Shown in pieces: positions 1 to 6,972 of a stretch of 64,000 nt of DNA. Below the pieces are notes generated by a model. It saw only the letters and a list, made by a program, of their open reading frames with translations, did not search any database and had not been told where the DNA came from. The stretch's first letter is position 1; every line of letters begins with the position of its first letter. The translations under genes and the position numbers were made by a program. The DNA is taken from NCBI GenBank assembly GCA_001604275.1, contig LVBD01000008.1, forward strand, positions 28,007-92,006, in the 5' to 3' direction. This stretch comes from Spirochaetales bacterium Spiro_02 (GTDB taxonomy: Bacteria > Spirochaetota > Spirochaetia > Sphaerochaetales > Sphaerochaetaceae).

Positions 1-366
1 TCGTTCGAATTCCCATATCGATTCTCCCCGCGGGCCATTGTCGATATCGACAGTGTCCTCGACACGAAGATCGCCATGCTCAGCGCCCACGAAAGCCAGA
101 TGTATGAATGGTTGCCGTGGGTCGATTCCCAACTGGAGCAGGTTCCTCCTCCCGAAGCGGGATCCGCGGCGCGAAAGGCCTGGACCCTCGCGCTATACCG
201 GAGAAGGGCTGTACCCACATATGCGGAGCGCTATCGGGATCTGCTGTGCGAGCGGTACGGAGAACTCCGGGGGATGGCCGTCGTAGAGGCGGAAGCGTTC
301 GAAATGTGCGAATACGGGTATCATGTCGACGGCGCGCTGATCAAGCGCATCTTCGCAGGAGTCTAG
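1..366 (+). CDS. PIG-L (LmbE-like) deacetylase, C-terminal part
   Basis: The gene enters the window already open (reading begins SFEFPYRFSPRAIVDID) and stops at 364-366, so only the last 121 residues are visible. The stretch DTKIAMLSAHESQMYEWLPW resembles the helix after the sugar-binding core of PIG-L/LmbE zinc deacetylases, where a conserved H-x-SQ follows a run of K-x-x-A-L. The later AEAFEMCEYG also fits the family. These enzymes remove acetyl groups from N-acetylglucosaminyl compounds in the cytoplasm. The zinc-binding N-terminal motif lies outside the window, so the call rests on the C-terminal pattern alone. Confidence 0.55.
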   Translation, partial: SFEFPYRFSPRAIVDIDSVLDTKIAMLSAHESQMYEWLPWVDSQLEQVPPPEAGSAARKAWTLALYRRRAVPTYAERYRDLLCERYGELRGMAVVEAEAFEMCEYGYHVDGALIKRIFAGV

Positions 367-468
367 GCTTTGGCGCGAAAGCGGGGGCCGGCGGAAAGGC
401 TGGACAGGCATGTACACGTTGCCATGACCGCATTTCCATGGAAACAATCATAAATATTGGAGGTCAGG

Positions 469-1062
469 ATGAACCAGTCCAAAACATCGCTCGTGACGCT
501 GTTCGCAACGTTCGCGAAAATCGGGGTGATGACGTTCGGCGGAGGATACGCGATGCTGCCGATGCTGCAAGATGAGATCGTCAACAGGAAGCACTGGTGT
601 TCGGAAGAAAATCTGCTTGATTATTTTGCTGTCGGACAATGTACGCCGGGAATTATCGCGATCAATACGGCGACGTTCATCGGCTACAAGACGCGGGGGA
701 ACATCGGCGGAATCGTGGCGACGCTAGGGATGGTCTTTCCTTCCCTGGTGATCATATCGGTTGTCTATCATGTACTGGAGGCGTTCCAGTCGAATATTTA
801 CGTACAGTATGCGCTCAGCGGAATCCAGGTGGCGGTAGCCGCCCTGATTTCCTGTAGCGTGATCAAGCTTGCGAAGAAGTCGCTGGTCGATGCGCCGGCT
901 GTGCTGCTTGCAGTGGCTGTGCTTGCTTCTCTTGTCGCTTTTGGACTATCACCCATCATCTTCATTCTCGTCGGAATCGCGTTCGGTCTCACCGTCTCGG
1001 GCGTCAAGGAGCGGAAAAAGCATGGAGCCGACACTTCTGACCAGGGAGGATCGTCATGCTGA
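469..1062 (+). CDS. Chromate transporter family subunit, first half
   Basis: A 197-residue membrane protein of the short-chain CHR family, in which two adjacent half-size proteins together equal one long ChrA. The N-terminal signature GVMTFGGGYAMLPMLQDEIV and the later CTPGIIAINTATFIGY are the family hallmarks. Several hydrophobic helices follow. The family exports chromate or related oxyanions by proton exchange, but the physiological substrate in anaerobes is unclear. An in-frame TTG at 457 is possible, but the ATG at 469 sits 5 nt after GGAGG (459-463) and is preferred. It overlaps the next gene by 7 nt, so the two are cotranscribed. Confidence 0.85.
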   Translation: MNQSKTSLVTLFATFAKIGVMTFGGGYAMLPMLQDEIVNRKHWCSEENLLDYFAVGQCTPGIIAINTATFIGYKTRGNIGGIVATLGMVFPSLVIISVVYHVLEAFQSNIYVQYALSGIQVAVAALISCSVIKLAKKSLVDAPAVLLAVAVLASLVAFGLSPIIFILVGIAFGLTVSGVKERKKHGADTSDQGGSSC

Positions 1063-1637
1063 CACTGCTTTTGCTGTTTTTGGAATTCTTCAAGATCGGT
1101 TTGTTTGCGATCGGCGGCGGGCTTGCCACCTTGCCGTTTCTCATGCAGCTCGCCGTCACGCATCCCGACTGGCTGACTTTGCGGGACATCACCAATATGA
1201 TCGCCGTTTCCGAATCGACTCCGGGACCGATCGGAATCAATATGGCGACATTCGTCGGCAATAGCGTGGGTAGCGGGATGTTCGGAACCGTATGGGGAGG
1301 CATGCTCGGCGGTCTCGTCGCCACGCTCGGCGAAGTGGCTCCGTCCATCATCATCATTCTGATCGTCGCGCGTGTACTTGAGGCGTTCCAGGACAACAAA
1401 TATGTCAAACGGGCGTTCTATGGCCTGCGGGCGACGGTCATCGCCTTGATCGCCTATGCGGCATACCAGGTCTATCGTGTCGCACTTTTCGACGGACCGA
1501 ACGTGAAAATGCTCGAGGTGGTTCTGTTCGCGGTATTCATGTTCGTCATGCTGAAATTCAAGAACGTGCATCCGATCGTCTGGATCGCCTTCGCCGCGGC
1601 GTTTGGTATCCTGTTCAAGCTTCCGAGCCTGCCGTAA
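1056..1637 (+). CDS. Chromate transporter family subunit, second half
   Basis: A 193-residue partner of the preceding gene. It repeats the fold: FKIGLFAIGGGLATLPFL near the N-terminus and ESTPGPIGINMATFVG around residue 50, followed by hydrophobic helices. The start lies inside the end of the upstream gene, with AGGGAGGA (1043-1050) as ribosome-binding site. Pairs like this probably act as a heterodimer with opposite membrane orientations (established for related pairs; inferred here). Nothing in the neighbourhood shows that chromate itself is the substrate. Confidence 0.85.
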   Translation: MLTLLLLFLEFFKIGLFAIGGGLATLPFLMQLAVTHPDWLTLRDITNMIAVSESTPGPIGINMATFVGNSVGSGMFGTVWGGMLGGLVATLGEVAPSIIIILIVARVLEAFQDNKYVKRAFYGLRATVIALIAYAAYQVYRVALFDGPNVKMLEVVLFAVFMFVMLKFKNVHPIVWIAFAAAFGILFKLPSLP

Positions 1638-1719
1638 CTGAGGCGCGGCTTTCCTTCCATCTTCTGTCCCGCATTCCAGGGAGGCTCTCCGGCCTTCCTG
1701 TTTTTTTGTGTGATACTGC

Positions 1720-1748
1720 TTGCGTCGTCTGTGTTTTAGGTGTATCAT
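1720..1748 (+). promoter_or_regulatory. Promoter of the 34-residue membrane peptide
   Basis: TTGCGT (1720-1725), a 17-nt spacer and TATCAT (1743-1748) form a good sigma-70 type promoter. A half-site TTAGG (1736-1740) lies in the spacer, and the palindromic operator begins 10 nt after the -10 box. Confidence 0.6.
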
Positions 1749-1758
1749 ATAAATGTAA

Positions 1759-1772
1759 TTAGGTATGCCTAA
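1759..1772. promoter_or_regulatory. DtxR/IdeR-like operator TTAGG-N4-CCTAA
   Basis: TTAGGTATGCCTAA is an inverted repeat with TTAGG/CCTAA arms. It sits just after the -10 box, over the expected transcription start, where a repressor would block initiation. The arms match those of metal-dependent DtxR/IdeR/MntR boxes, though those sites are usually longer. A further TTAGG half-site is at 1736-1740. No such regulator gene is in the window. Confidence 0.45.
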
Positions 1773-1799
1773 ATATAAATCGCCGACAGGAGGCCGTGT

Positions 1800-1904
1800 A
1801 TGGACATGTTCACCAGACGCTTGCTCATGCGGAAACTGCCGATACTGGTAGCGTCGGCGCTCGCCTTGGCGGCTGCGATTCTCGTCCGTTTCTTCGTAGG
1901 CTGA
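1800..1904 (+). CDS. 34-residue single-pass membrane peptide
   Basis: A short ORF begins MDMFTRRLLMRKLPILVASA and ends RFFVG. It has a basic N-terminus and one hydrophobic helix (about residues 14-31), so it should be a small inner-membrane peptide. A near-perfect AGGAGG (1788-1793) lies 6 nt before the ATG, and a good promoter with a DtxR-like operator lies upstream, which argues that it is really translated. No family is recognised. Small membrane peptides under metal-responsive repressors are known as modulators of metal transporters, but a role here is only a guess. No transporter gene for iron or manganese is adjacent. Confidence 0.55.
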   Translation: MDMFTRRLLMRKLPILVASALALAAAILVRFFVG

Positions 1905-1934
1905 ATATCCCGAAAGGGAGTAGGTCTCCACTGA

Positions 1935-1954
1935 TAATCCAAAATTTTGGATTA
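1935..1954. repeat. 20-bp perfect palindrome upstream of lacI
   Basis: TAATCCAAAATTTTGGATTA reads the same on both strands. It lies between the membrane peptide and the LacI gene, about 20 nt upstream of the likely -35 box. It could be an operator or a weak hairpin. It lacks the central CG of typical LacI-family sites. Confidence 0.5.
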
Positions 1955-1967
1955 AAATAAACAATAA

Positions 1968-2000
1968 TTTGGTTGACCAAACGAAACTCCGTGGTATCAT
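1968..2000 (+). promoter_or_regulatory. Promoter of the LacI-pfk-nagB operon with overlapping inverted repeat
   Basis: TTGACC (1973-1978), 16 nt and TATCAT (1995-2000) form a promoter. The -35 box lies inside the inverted repeat TTTGGTTGACCAAA (1968-1981), which is a plausible regulator site. A further palindrome ATGTTAACAT (2026-2035) falls in the leader. The first gene of the operon encodes the likely regulator. Confidence 0.5.
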
Positions 2001-2065
2001 TATGGCGTAACATGCTATCTTTTAAATGTTAACATGTATCCAAAAAATTGAATCCGGAGTTGCAC

Positions 2066-3094
2066 ATGGCGGAAGTCAAGCTCAAGAATATCGCCGCCGA
2101 ATGCGGTGTTTCGATTTCGACCGTGTCGCGCGTCCTGTCCGGCGATACGAAGCGCAAGACAAATGGGGAGACGGCACGGCGGATTCTCGAGACGGCATCG
2201 GAGATGGGATATTTCGACGAAAAGTCCCGGAGGCTCATGGCTCAGGGGAGTCGGCCTCTTTCCATCGGTTGCATCTTTATCTCGGATCACGAATCGGTCG
2301 TCTCTCCGTTCTTTTCCGAGGTCGTCAGGGGCATTCAGAGCGAGATCGGCGAGCTCGGTCACTACGTGCCGCTCGATTTCCATACAGTGAACATCGCCGA
2401 GCCGGGGTTCGAGGAAAGCGTCAGGAAACTGTCGCTGGATTCCGCCATCATCCTCGGCCGTTCCCCCCTGTCCACGATCCAGTTTCTGAAGGATACGATT
2501 CCGCATCTCGTGTATGCCGGCCTGAATAGCATCGGCGGAATGGACGAAGTGCTGTGCGACTCCCGTTCCGGTATGATCGAGGCCGTCAGGTACCTCCGCT
2601 CGCTGGGACATGAACGGATCGCGTACATCGGTCCGGCGGACCGGCAGTCGGATCTCTACAACGAGCATCGGTTCGATGGATACCGGCAGGGGATGCTCGA
2701 ATGCGACTTGTCGCAGTGGATTCAATACGAAGATGCGTATTTGAGCGCGGCCGACGGATATGAAAGTGCGTCGCGCCTGTTTTCCCGCGCAAGCCAGGTC
2801 ACGGCGGTGGTGTGCGCCAACGATATCACCGCCGTCGGCGTCATGAAGTTCCTCAGGGACTCGGGCCGGGGCATCCCTCAGGATGTCTCCGTCATCGGTT
2901 TCGACAATATTGAAAGCTCGGCGTTCCTGCAACCAGCGCTGACGACGTTCGATGTCCCGAAGCGCGAGTTGGGTCGGTTCGCGGTAAAGACTATCGTGGA
3001 CCGCCGGATGTCGTCGCGTGCGTGCGACATCGTCATCAAGTTGCCGTTCGCCTTGGTCGAGCGGCAGTCGTGTGGGAGCATTTTGACGACATGA
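2066..3094 (+). CDS. LacI/GalR family transcriptional regulator
   Basis: 342 residues. The N-terminal helix-turn-helix VKLKNIAAECGVSISTVSRV is followed by the hinge helix and a periplasmic-binding-protein-like sensor domain (about residues 60-335) with the usual YLRSLGHERIAYIG and VSVIGFDNIESSAF segments. The ATG at 2066 has CGGAG (2055-2059) before it and starts directly at the DNA-binding domain, so it is preferred over the in-frame TTG at 2048. It overlaps the phosphofructokinase gene by 4 nt (ATGA). As first gene of an operon for amino-sugar phosphate use it probably senses a sugar or sugar phosphate and represses its own operon (inference). Confidence 0.88.
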   Translation: MAEVKLKNIAAECGVSISTVSRVLSGDTKRKTNGETARRILETASEMGYFDEKSRRLMAQGSRPLSIGCIFISDHESVVSPFFSEVVRGIQSEIGELGHYVPLDFHTVNIAEPGFEESVRKLSLDSAIILGRSPLSTIQFLKDTIPHLVYAGLNSIGGMDEVLCDSRSGMIEAVRYLRSLGHERIAYIGPADRQSDLYNEHRFDGYRQGMLECDLSQWIQYEDAYLSAADGYESASRLFSRASQVTAVVCANDITAVGVMKFLRDSGRGIPQDVSVIGFDNIESSAFLQPALTTFDVPKRELGRFAVKTIVDRRMSSRACDIVIKLPFALVERQSCGSILTT

Positions 3095-4260
3095 AGAAGA
3101 ATCTGCTGTTCATGCATGGTGGAGCGCCTACGGCGGTCATCAACGCTTCGTTGTACGGCTCGTACCGCGAGGCAAAAAAAAACGCGTCGGTGGGGAGGAT
3201 CCTCGCCGCTGCCGGAGGCACCGGAGGATTGTTGCACGGCAGCGTCCTGGATCTTACAGACATTTCTGAGCGGGATCTCGGCCTGTTGGCGACGACCCCC
3301 GGTTCCGCCATCGGGACCGGACGCGACCATCTGGAGCCCGAGGACTATCTCCGGCTTCGGGAGATATTGCGGGAATTGGACGTCAGCTATGTAGTCATGA
3401 CCGGAGGGAATGGGACCATGGATACCTGTCGACGCCTTGCCGATGCCTGCGAAGGGCATGGAATCGTGGTGTGCGGGGTTCCCAAGACGATGGACAACGA
3501 CCTGTCCTTGACCGACCACAGCCCGGGATACGGTTCGGCCGCCCGATACCTCGCCGGTTCCGTCAAGGAGGTCGCCCAGGATGTCCGGGGGCTTGCGATC
3601 CATGTGGTGATCATCGAAGCGTTCGGTCGCGATGCCGGTTGGATCGCCGCGGCCAGCGCATTGGCCAGGGACTCCGATGGAGATGCCCCCGATATGATCC
3701 TGCTGCCCGAAGTGCCGTTCGACGAGGCTCGCTTTCTGGAACATGTGGGGAATCTATACGAGCGGAAGGGAGGGGTGGTCGTAGTCGCCGGCGAAGGCTT
3801 GCGCTATGCGGACGGTACTTCGATCGTCGAGCCAGTCTTCCAGGTCGGTAGAAGCGTCTATTTCGGCGATGTCTGTGCGCATCTTTCCCAACTTGTCATT
3901 AAAAAGCTGGGGATCAAGGCACGTTCGGAAAAGCCCGGCATCCTCGGACGAGCGTCCGAGAAATGGGCGAGCGAAGTCGATCGGGACGAGGCGGTCGTCT
4001 GCGGGGAGGTTGCGGTGCGGGCGGCTCTGGAAGGTCGCAATGGATGGATGAGCATCATCCGCAGGGTCTCCGACGATCCGTACCGGTCGAAGATCGAGCC
4101 GGTGGAGATTACGGCGGAAATCCTGAAGGCGCGATGCCTTCCCCCGCAGTTCATCGATCGGGATTCGTTCGATGTCACAGAAGAGTTCCTGCGATGGGCC
4201 CGCCCGCTGGTCGGTCCTGATCTGGGGGAGTATGTGTCGTTCCTGCCTCAGCGCAGCTGA
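3091..4260 (+). CDS. 6-phosphofructokinase, mixed ATP/PPi signature
   Basis: 389 residues. It opens with MKKNLLFMHGGAPTAVINAS, the phosphate-binding start of the pyrophosphate-type branch. The donor-site motif is GGNGT (Gly at the position equivalent to E. coli residue 104), and the next motif is GVPKTMDND (Lys at 124, then the catalytic Asp). EAFGRDAGW is the substrate region. Gly104 is typical of ATP enzymes and Lys124 of PPi enzymes, so the phosphoryl donor cannot be read from sequence. It turns fructose 6-phosphate into fructose 1,6-bisphosphate. Its place between the regulator and the deaminase suggests it handles fructose 6-phosphate made from glucosamine 6-phosphate. Confidence 0.88.
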   Translation: MKKNLLFMHGGAPTAVINASLYGSYREAKKNASVGRILAAAGGTGGLLHGSVLDLTDISERDLGLLATTPGSAIGTGRDHLEPEDYLRLREILRELDVSYVVMTGGNGTMDTCRRLADACEGHGIVVCGVPKTMDNDLSLTDHSPGYGSAARYLAGSVKEVAQDVRGLAIHVVIIEAFGRDAGWIAAASALARDSDGDAPDMILLPEVPFDEARFLEHVGNLYERKGGVVVVAGEGLRYADGTSIVEPVFQVGRSVYFGDVCAHLSQLVIKKLGIKARSEKPGILGRASEKWASEVDRDEAVVCGEVAVRAALEGRNGWMSIIRRVSDDPYRSKIEPVEITAEILKARCLPPQFIDRDSFDVTEEFLRWARPLVGPDLGEYVSFLPQRS

Positions 4261-4295
4261 GTGGATTGTATGGAGAACTACGGAGGATGACGACA

Positions 4296-5114
4296 ATGGA
4301 TAGACGATATTACATGACGGACGCCGAAGCGCTGACGCATGGAAGGATTCCCGTCAAGTTGCTGGGCGACAACGGGGAAGTGTTCTATGAGCTGGCGCAG
4401 GAGATGTGCGATCAGATCGCGGCGAACAACGCAGCCGGCGGGAGGACCGTGTTCATTGTGCCGGTAGGACCGGTAGGACAGTATCCGATTTTCGTCAGGC
4501 TTGTACGGGAGCGGCGGCTTTCGCTGAAAGATTGCTGGTTCATCAATATGGACGAATATCTCGCCGATGAACGGCATCCCGTCGGCACCGAGGACCGGCT
4601 TTCGTTCCGTGGTTTCATGGATCGGAATGTGTACGGCAGGATTCCCGACGAACTGAACATTCCCCGCGAGCACCGGATATTCCCCGACCCGCAGGATCTT
4701 GGCGCCGTCCAGCGGCTGATCGAAGAATTCGACGGCGTGGACATCGCGTTCGGCGGCATCGGAATCACCGGACATCTGGCGTTCAACGAACCTGAGGACG
4801 TCCCTGTCGATGAATTCGCCGGACGGGAGACCCGCGTGCTGCGCATCAGCCGTGAGACGCGAACGATCAACGCGGTCGGCGACCTCGGGGGGGCGGTCGA
4901 CGCCATGCCCGACTATGCGGTGACGATCGGGATGCGCCAGATTCTCGGCGCCCGGAAGATCCGACTTGCTGTGTTTCGGGATTGGCATCGCGCGGTGATC
5001 CGCAGGGCTGTGTTCGACGAACCTTCGGCCCTATTTCCTGTCACGTTGGCCCAGATGCATCCCGACGCGATGATCTATGTGAACGAAAATGCGGCGCGGA
5101 GGCCGTTCCGATGA
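4296..5114 (+). CDS. nagB: Glucosamine-6-phosphate deaminase/isomerase
   Basis: 272 residues of the NagB/SugarP-isomerase fold. WFINMDEYLADERHP corresponds to the catalytic DEY region and FGGIGITGHLAFNEPED to the GHIAFNEP active-site loop. The phosphate loop is VPVGPVGQYP rather than the usual P-T-G-x-T-P, so it belongs to a divergent branch. It would convert glucosamine 6-phosphate to fructose 6-phosphate and ammonia in the cytoplasm. The start at 4296 is set by GGAGG at 4282-4286; an in-frame ATG at 4287 touches that site. Its stop overlaps the start of the truncated nagA (ATGA), consistent with one operon. Confidence 0.8.
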   Translation: MDRRYYMTDAEALTHGRIPVKLLGDNGEVFYELAQEMCDQIAANNAAGGRTVFIVPVGPVGQYPIFVRLVRERRLSLKDCWFINMDEYLADERHPVGTEDRLSFRGFMDRNVYGRIPDELNIPREHRIFPDPQDLGAVQRLIEEFDGVDIAFGGIGITGHLAFNEPEDVPVDEFAGRETRVLRISRETRTINAVGDLGGAVDAMPDYAVTIGMRQILGARKIRLAVFRDWHRAVIRRAVFDEPSALFPVTLAQMHPDAMIYVNENAARRPFR

Positions 5115-5521
5115 TCGTCTCCGGAACGAACATCTGTATCGGAGGCCGCTTCAGAGCCGCTGATCTGCTGGTGCAGGATGGCTGTATCCGAAACATCTCG
5201 AACCGAGGGACTCTTGGCGTCGCCGATCTTGACATCGGGGGAAATCCGGTACTGCCTGGGTTCGTCGATGTGCATTCCCACGGCGGGGACATGATCGATG
5301 TGAATCATATCGCTTCTCTGGATGATATCCGTCATCTCGCCCGGTTCCACGCCGCGCATGGTACGACCGGGTTCCTTGCATCGGTCATGACCGACACCCG
5401 CGGACAGACCGAATCGCTGCTTGCGCTATTGGGAGGAGCTGTCGGGCAGGCTCTCCAGCTTGACGATGTTCACGATTCCGATGGCGATCGCGCAGAATCC
5501 AAGGACGGGGGTGAGCGATGA
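5111..5521 (+). pseudogene. nagA: N-acetylglucosamine-6-phosphate deacetylase, truncated after about 110 residues
   Basis: The N-terminus is a normal NagA start: a beta-sandwich segment, then NPVLPGFVDVHSHGGDMIDV with the metal-binding H-x-H, then HGTTGFLASVMTDTR. Around 5430-5445 similarity ends abruptly and the frame runs on as QALQLDDVHDSDGDRAES to a stop. Family members are about 370-400 residues, so roughly 70 percent of the protein, including most metal ligands and the catalytic Asp, is missing. The DNA after the break encodes, on the opposite strand, the N-terminus of a DUF554 protein. The product cannot be an active deacetylase. Confidence 0.75.
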
Positions 5522-5617
5522 GAACAGCTGTTTCGGCAGATGCCGTGCGCCGATCGCTCCCAGCACCCCCCCGGCGGCCACGGCGAATCCGTTGGCGAAA
5601 ACCCCGACCGGAATCAC
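5426..5617 (-). pseudogene. DUF554 (YqgA-like) membrane protein, truncated
   Basis: Reading on the minus strand from a GTG, MIPVGVFANGFAVAAGGVLG and GFCAIAIGIVNIVKLESLPD match the first 60 residues of YqgA/DUF554 membrane proteins, which normally run to about 230 residues. The match stops at LPD, and the frame closes four residues later inside the nagA fragment. The GTG overlaps the TGA of the upstream lacI gene (GTGA), so the intact gene was once translationally coupled to that regulator. Together with nagA, it marks the other side of a deletion or rearrangement joint. Confidence 0.65.
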
Positions 5618-6690
5618 GGTTGGTCCGCCGGGTGGAGGGCCATTGACGTTTCCTTGACCCGTAGTTCCACGTCGAGACGCGTGTCGTGCGCTTCCTTGCC
5701 CTCGATCAGCCGGTTGAGCGTCCGTACCGATTCCTGTCCCATCGTGACCAGATGCAGTTCGATGTATGTGAAGGTATAGTCCGCCTTGCTCTCGTTCGCA
5801 TCGAAAAGCACCACTGAGATATCTTCGGGAATCCTGTAGCCGAACCGCTTGGCCTGCGCCGTGAACCCATTCGCCACCGCTTGCGTCATGGCGATCACCC
5901 CGTTGCAGTTGAGAAACCGTGATTTCAGGATCGAAGCCGCTTCCACGCCATGATTGTGGCCATAGCCAGTCACGACCACGAAATCGGGATTATAGGGGAT
6001 TCCCGCCTCTTTCAGCGCCCGCAGATACCCTAGGAACCGGTCCACGGAAGATCGGGAGCGGATCGACGGTCTATCCAGATTTTCCAGTAGATCCTTGTTG
6101 GAGCAGGGGGAATCCCAGAAACTTGCGATGAACGCAATATTCCGCCTGCCGAGACTCAGCAGATGTTTCGTGGCGAGATACCCGCCTTCTTCGCCATCGT
6201 GGTAGATATGGGGAACGCCTCGGATGATGTCCTTACGCGCGGTTATGACGAGAGGCAGATTTCTGAAGCTCTCGATCGCTGGTATGTTCTCTGCTTTCGC
6301 CACCGGAATGTAGATGAGTCCGTCGAGGATCGATTGGCTGAACCGGTCGATGATCTGCTTTTCAATTTCGACAGAACCTTCGCTCGAACCGCAGAGTACC
6401 AGCTGTCCGTTTTCACGTGCTTCCCGCATCACGCCCTCGGCTATCAGTGCGAAGAATGGGTGAGTGATATCCGGCACGATCAGGCCGATCACGCCCGATG
6501 CATGCCCCTTGATGAACCGGGCGGCGATGCTCGGTCGGTACCCGGTCTCGTCGAGGATCTTCTTGATTTTCCTTTCGTTCGACGGTCTGATCGACTGTCC
6601 GTTGAAATACCTGGACAGTGTCGCGATCGAGACGCCGCTGAGGCGCGAAATATCTTTTATCGAGTACTGAGCCTTTTCATTGGGTGCCAT
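5614..6690 (-). CDS. LacI/GalR family transcriptional regulator
   Basis: 358 residues. The helix-turn-helix is YSIKDISRLSGVSIATLSRY, followed by the hinge and a sensor domain that starts SGVIGLIVPDITHPFFALIA. It diverges from the EPSP-synthase-like operon. Two near-identical sites in the shared 280-bp region (6734-6752 and 6934-6952) are the obvious operators. The ATG at 6690 has no purine-rich site upstream and lies only 7 nt from a good -10 box, so its mRNA may be almost leaderless. Its 3' end is coupled to the truncated DUF554 gene. Confidence 0.88.
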   Translation of the reverse strand: MAPNEKAQYSIKDISRLSGVSIATLSRYFNGQSIRPSNERKIKKILDETGYRPSIAARFIKGHASGVIGLIVPDITHPFFALIAEGVMREARENGQLVLCGSSEGSVEIEKQIIDRFSQSILDGLIYIPVAKAENIPAIESFRNLPLVITARKDIIRGVPHIYHDGEEGGYLATKHLLSLGRRNIAFIASFWDSPCSNKDLLENLDRPSIRSRSSVDRFLGYLRALKEAGIPYNPDFVVVTGYGHNHGVEAASILKSRFLNCNGVIAMTQAVANGFTAQAKRFGYRIPEDISVVLFDANESKADYTFTYIELHLVTMGQESVRTLNRLIEGKEAHDTRLDVELRVKETSMALHPADQP

Positions 6691-6697
6691 GTAGTTG

Positions 6698-6727
6698 AGT
6701 ATATCACAGGAACAGGATTTTTCTCAA
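6698..6727 (-). promoter_or_regulatory. Promoter of the divergent lacI gene
   Basis: On the minus strand TTGAGA (6722-6727), 18 nt and TATACT (6698-6703). The -10 box ends 7 nt before the ATG at 6690, so transcription would begin at or next to the start codon. The operator at 6734-6752 lies just upstream of the -35 box. Confidence 0.5.
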
Positions 6728-6733
6728 GAAAAA

Positions 6734-6752
6734 ACTGAAAATGTTTATCAAT
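6734..6752. promoter_or_regulatory. LacI-type operator, copy 1
   Basis: ACTGAAAATGTTTATCAAT differs from the copy at 6934 by one base. The core AAAATGTTT resembles the AAACGTTT core of LacI/GalR sites. It lies just upstream of the lacI promoter. Confidence 0.6.
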
Positions 6753-6892
6753 ATAATGAAGACTCATTGCTTATTTTGTATCGAAAAGTGTTTTAGCATG
6801 GTATTAACAGTAACCTTCCCATGGCATGAAATTGGGTGATATTAGTATTTAATACTTTATACTATATGATATTATTTTTTTATATTTTTTTA

Positions 6893-6920
6893 TTGACAAT
6901 GAGAGATGGTATGATATTAT
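6893..6920 (+). promoter_or_regulatory. Promoter of the EPSP-synthase-like/TAXI operon
   Basis: A consensus TTGACA (6893-6898), 16 nt and TATTAT (6915-6920). The expected start near 6927 is followed at once by the operator at 6934-6952, the classical place for repression. The surrounding 120 bp are very AT-rich. Confidence 0.7.
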
Positions 6921-6933
6921 TATTGCGAAGCTA

Positions 6934-6952
6934 ACTGAAAACGTTTATCAAT
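6934..6952. promoter_or_regulatory. LacI-type operator, copy 2
   Basis: ACTGAAAACGTTTATCAAT contains the AAACGTTT core with the central CG typical of LacI/GalR operators. It begins exactly 200 bp after copy 1 in the same orientation, so one tetrameric or paired repressor could loop the intervening DNA (inference). Confidence 0.65.
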
Positions 6953-6972
6953 TAAATTTGGAGGATACAGCT

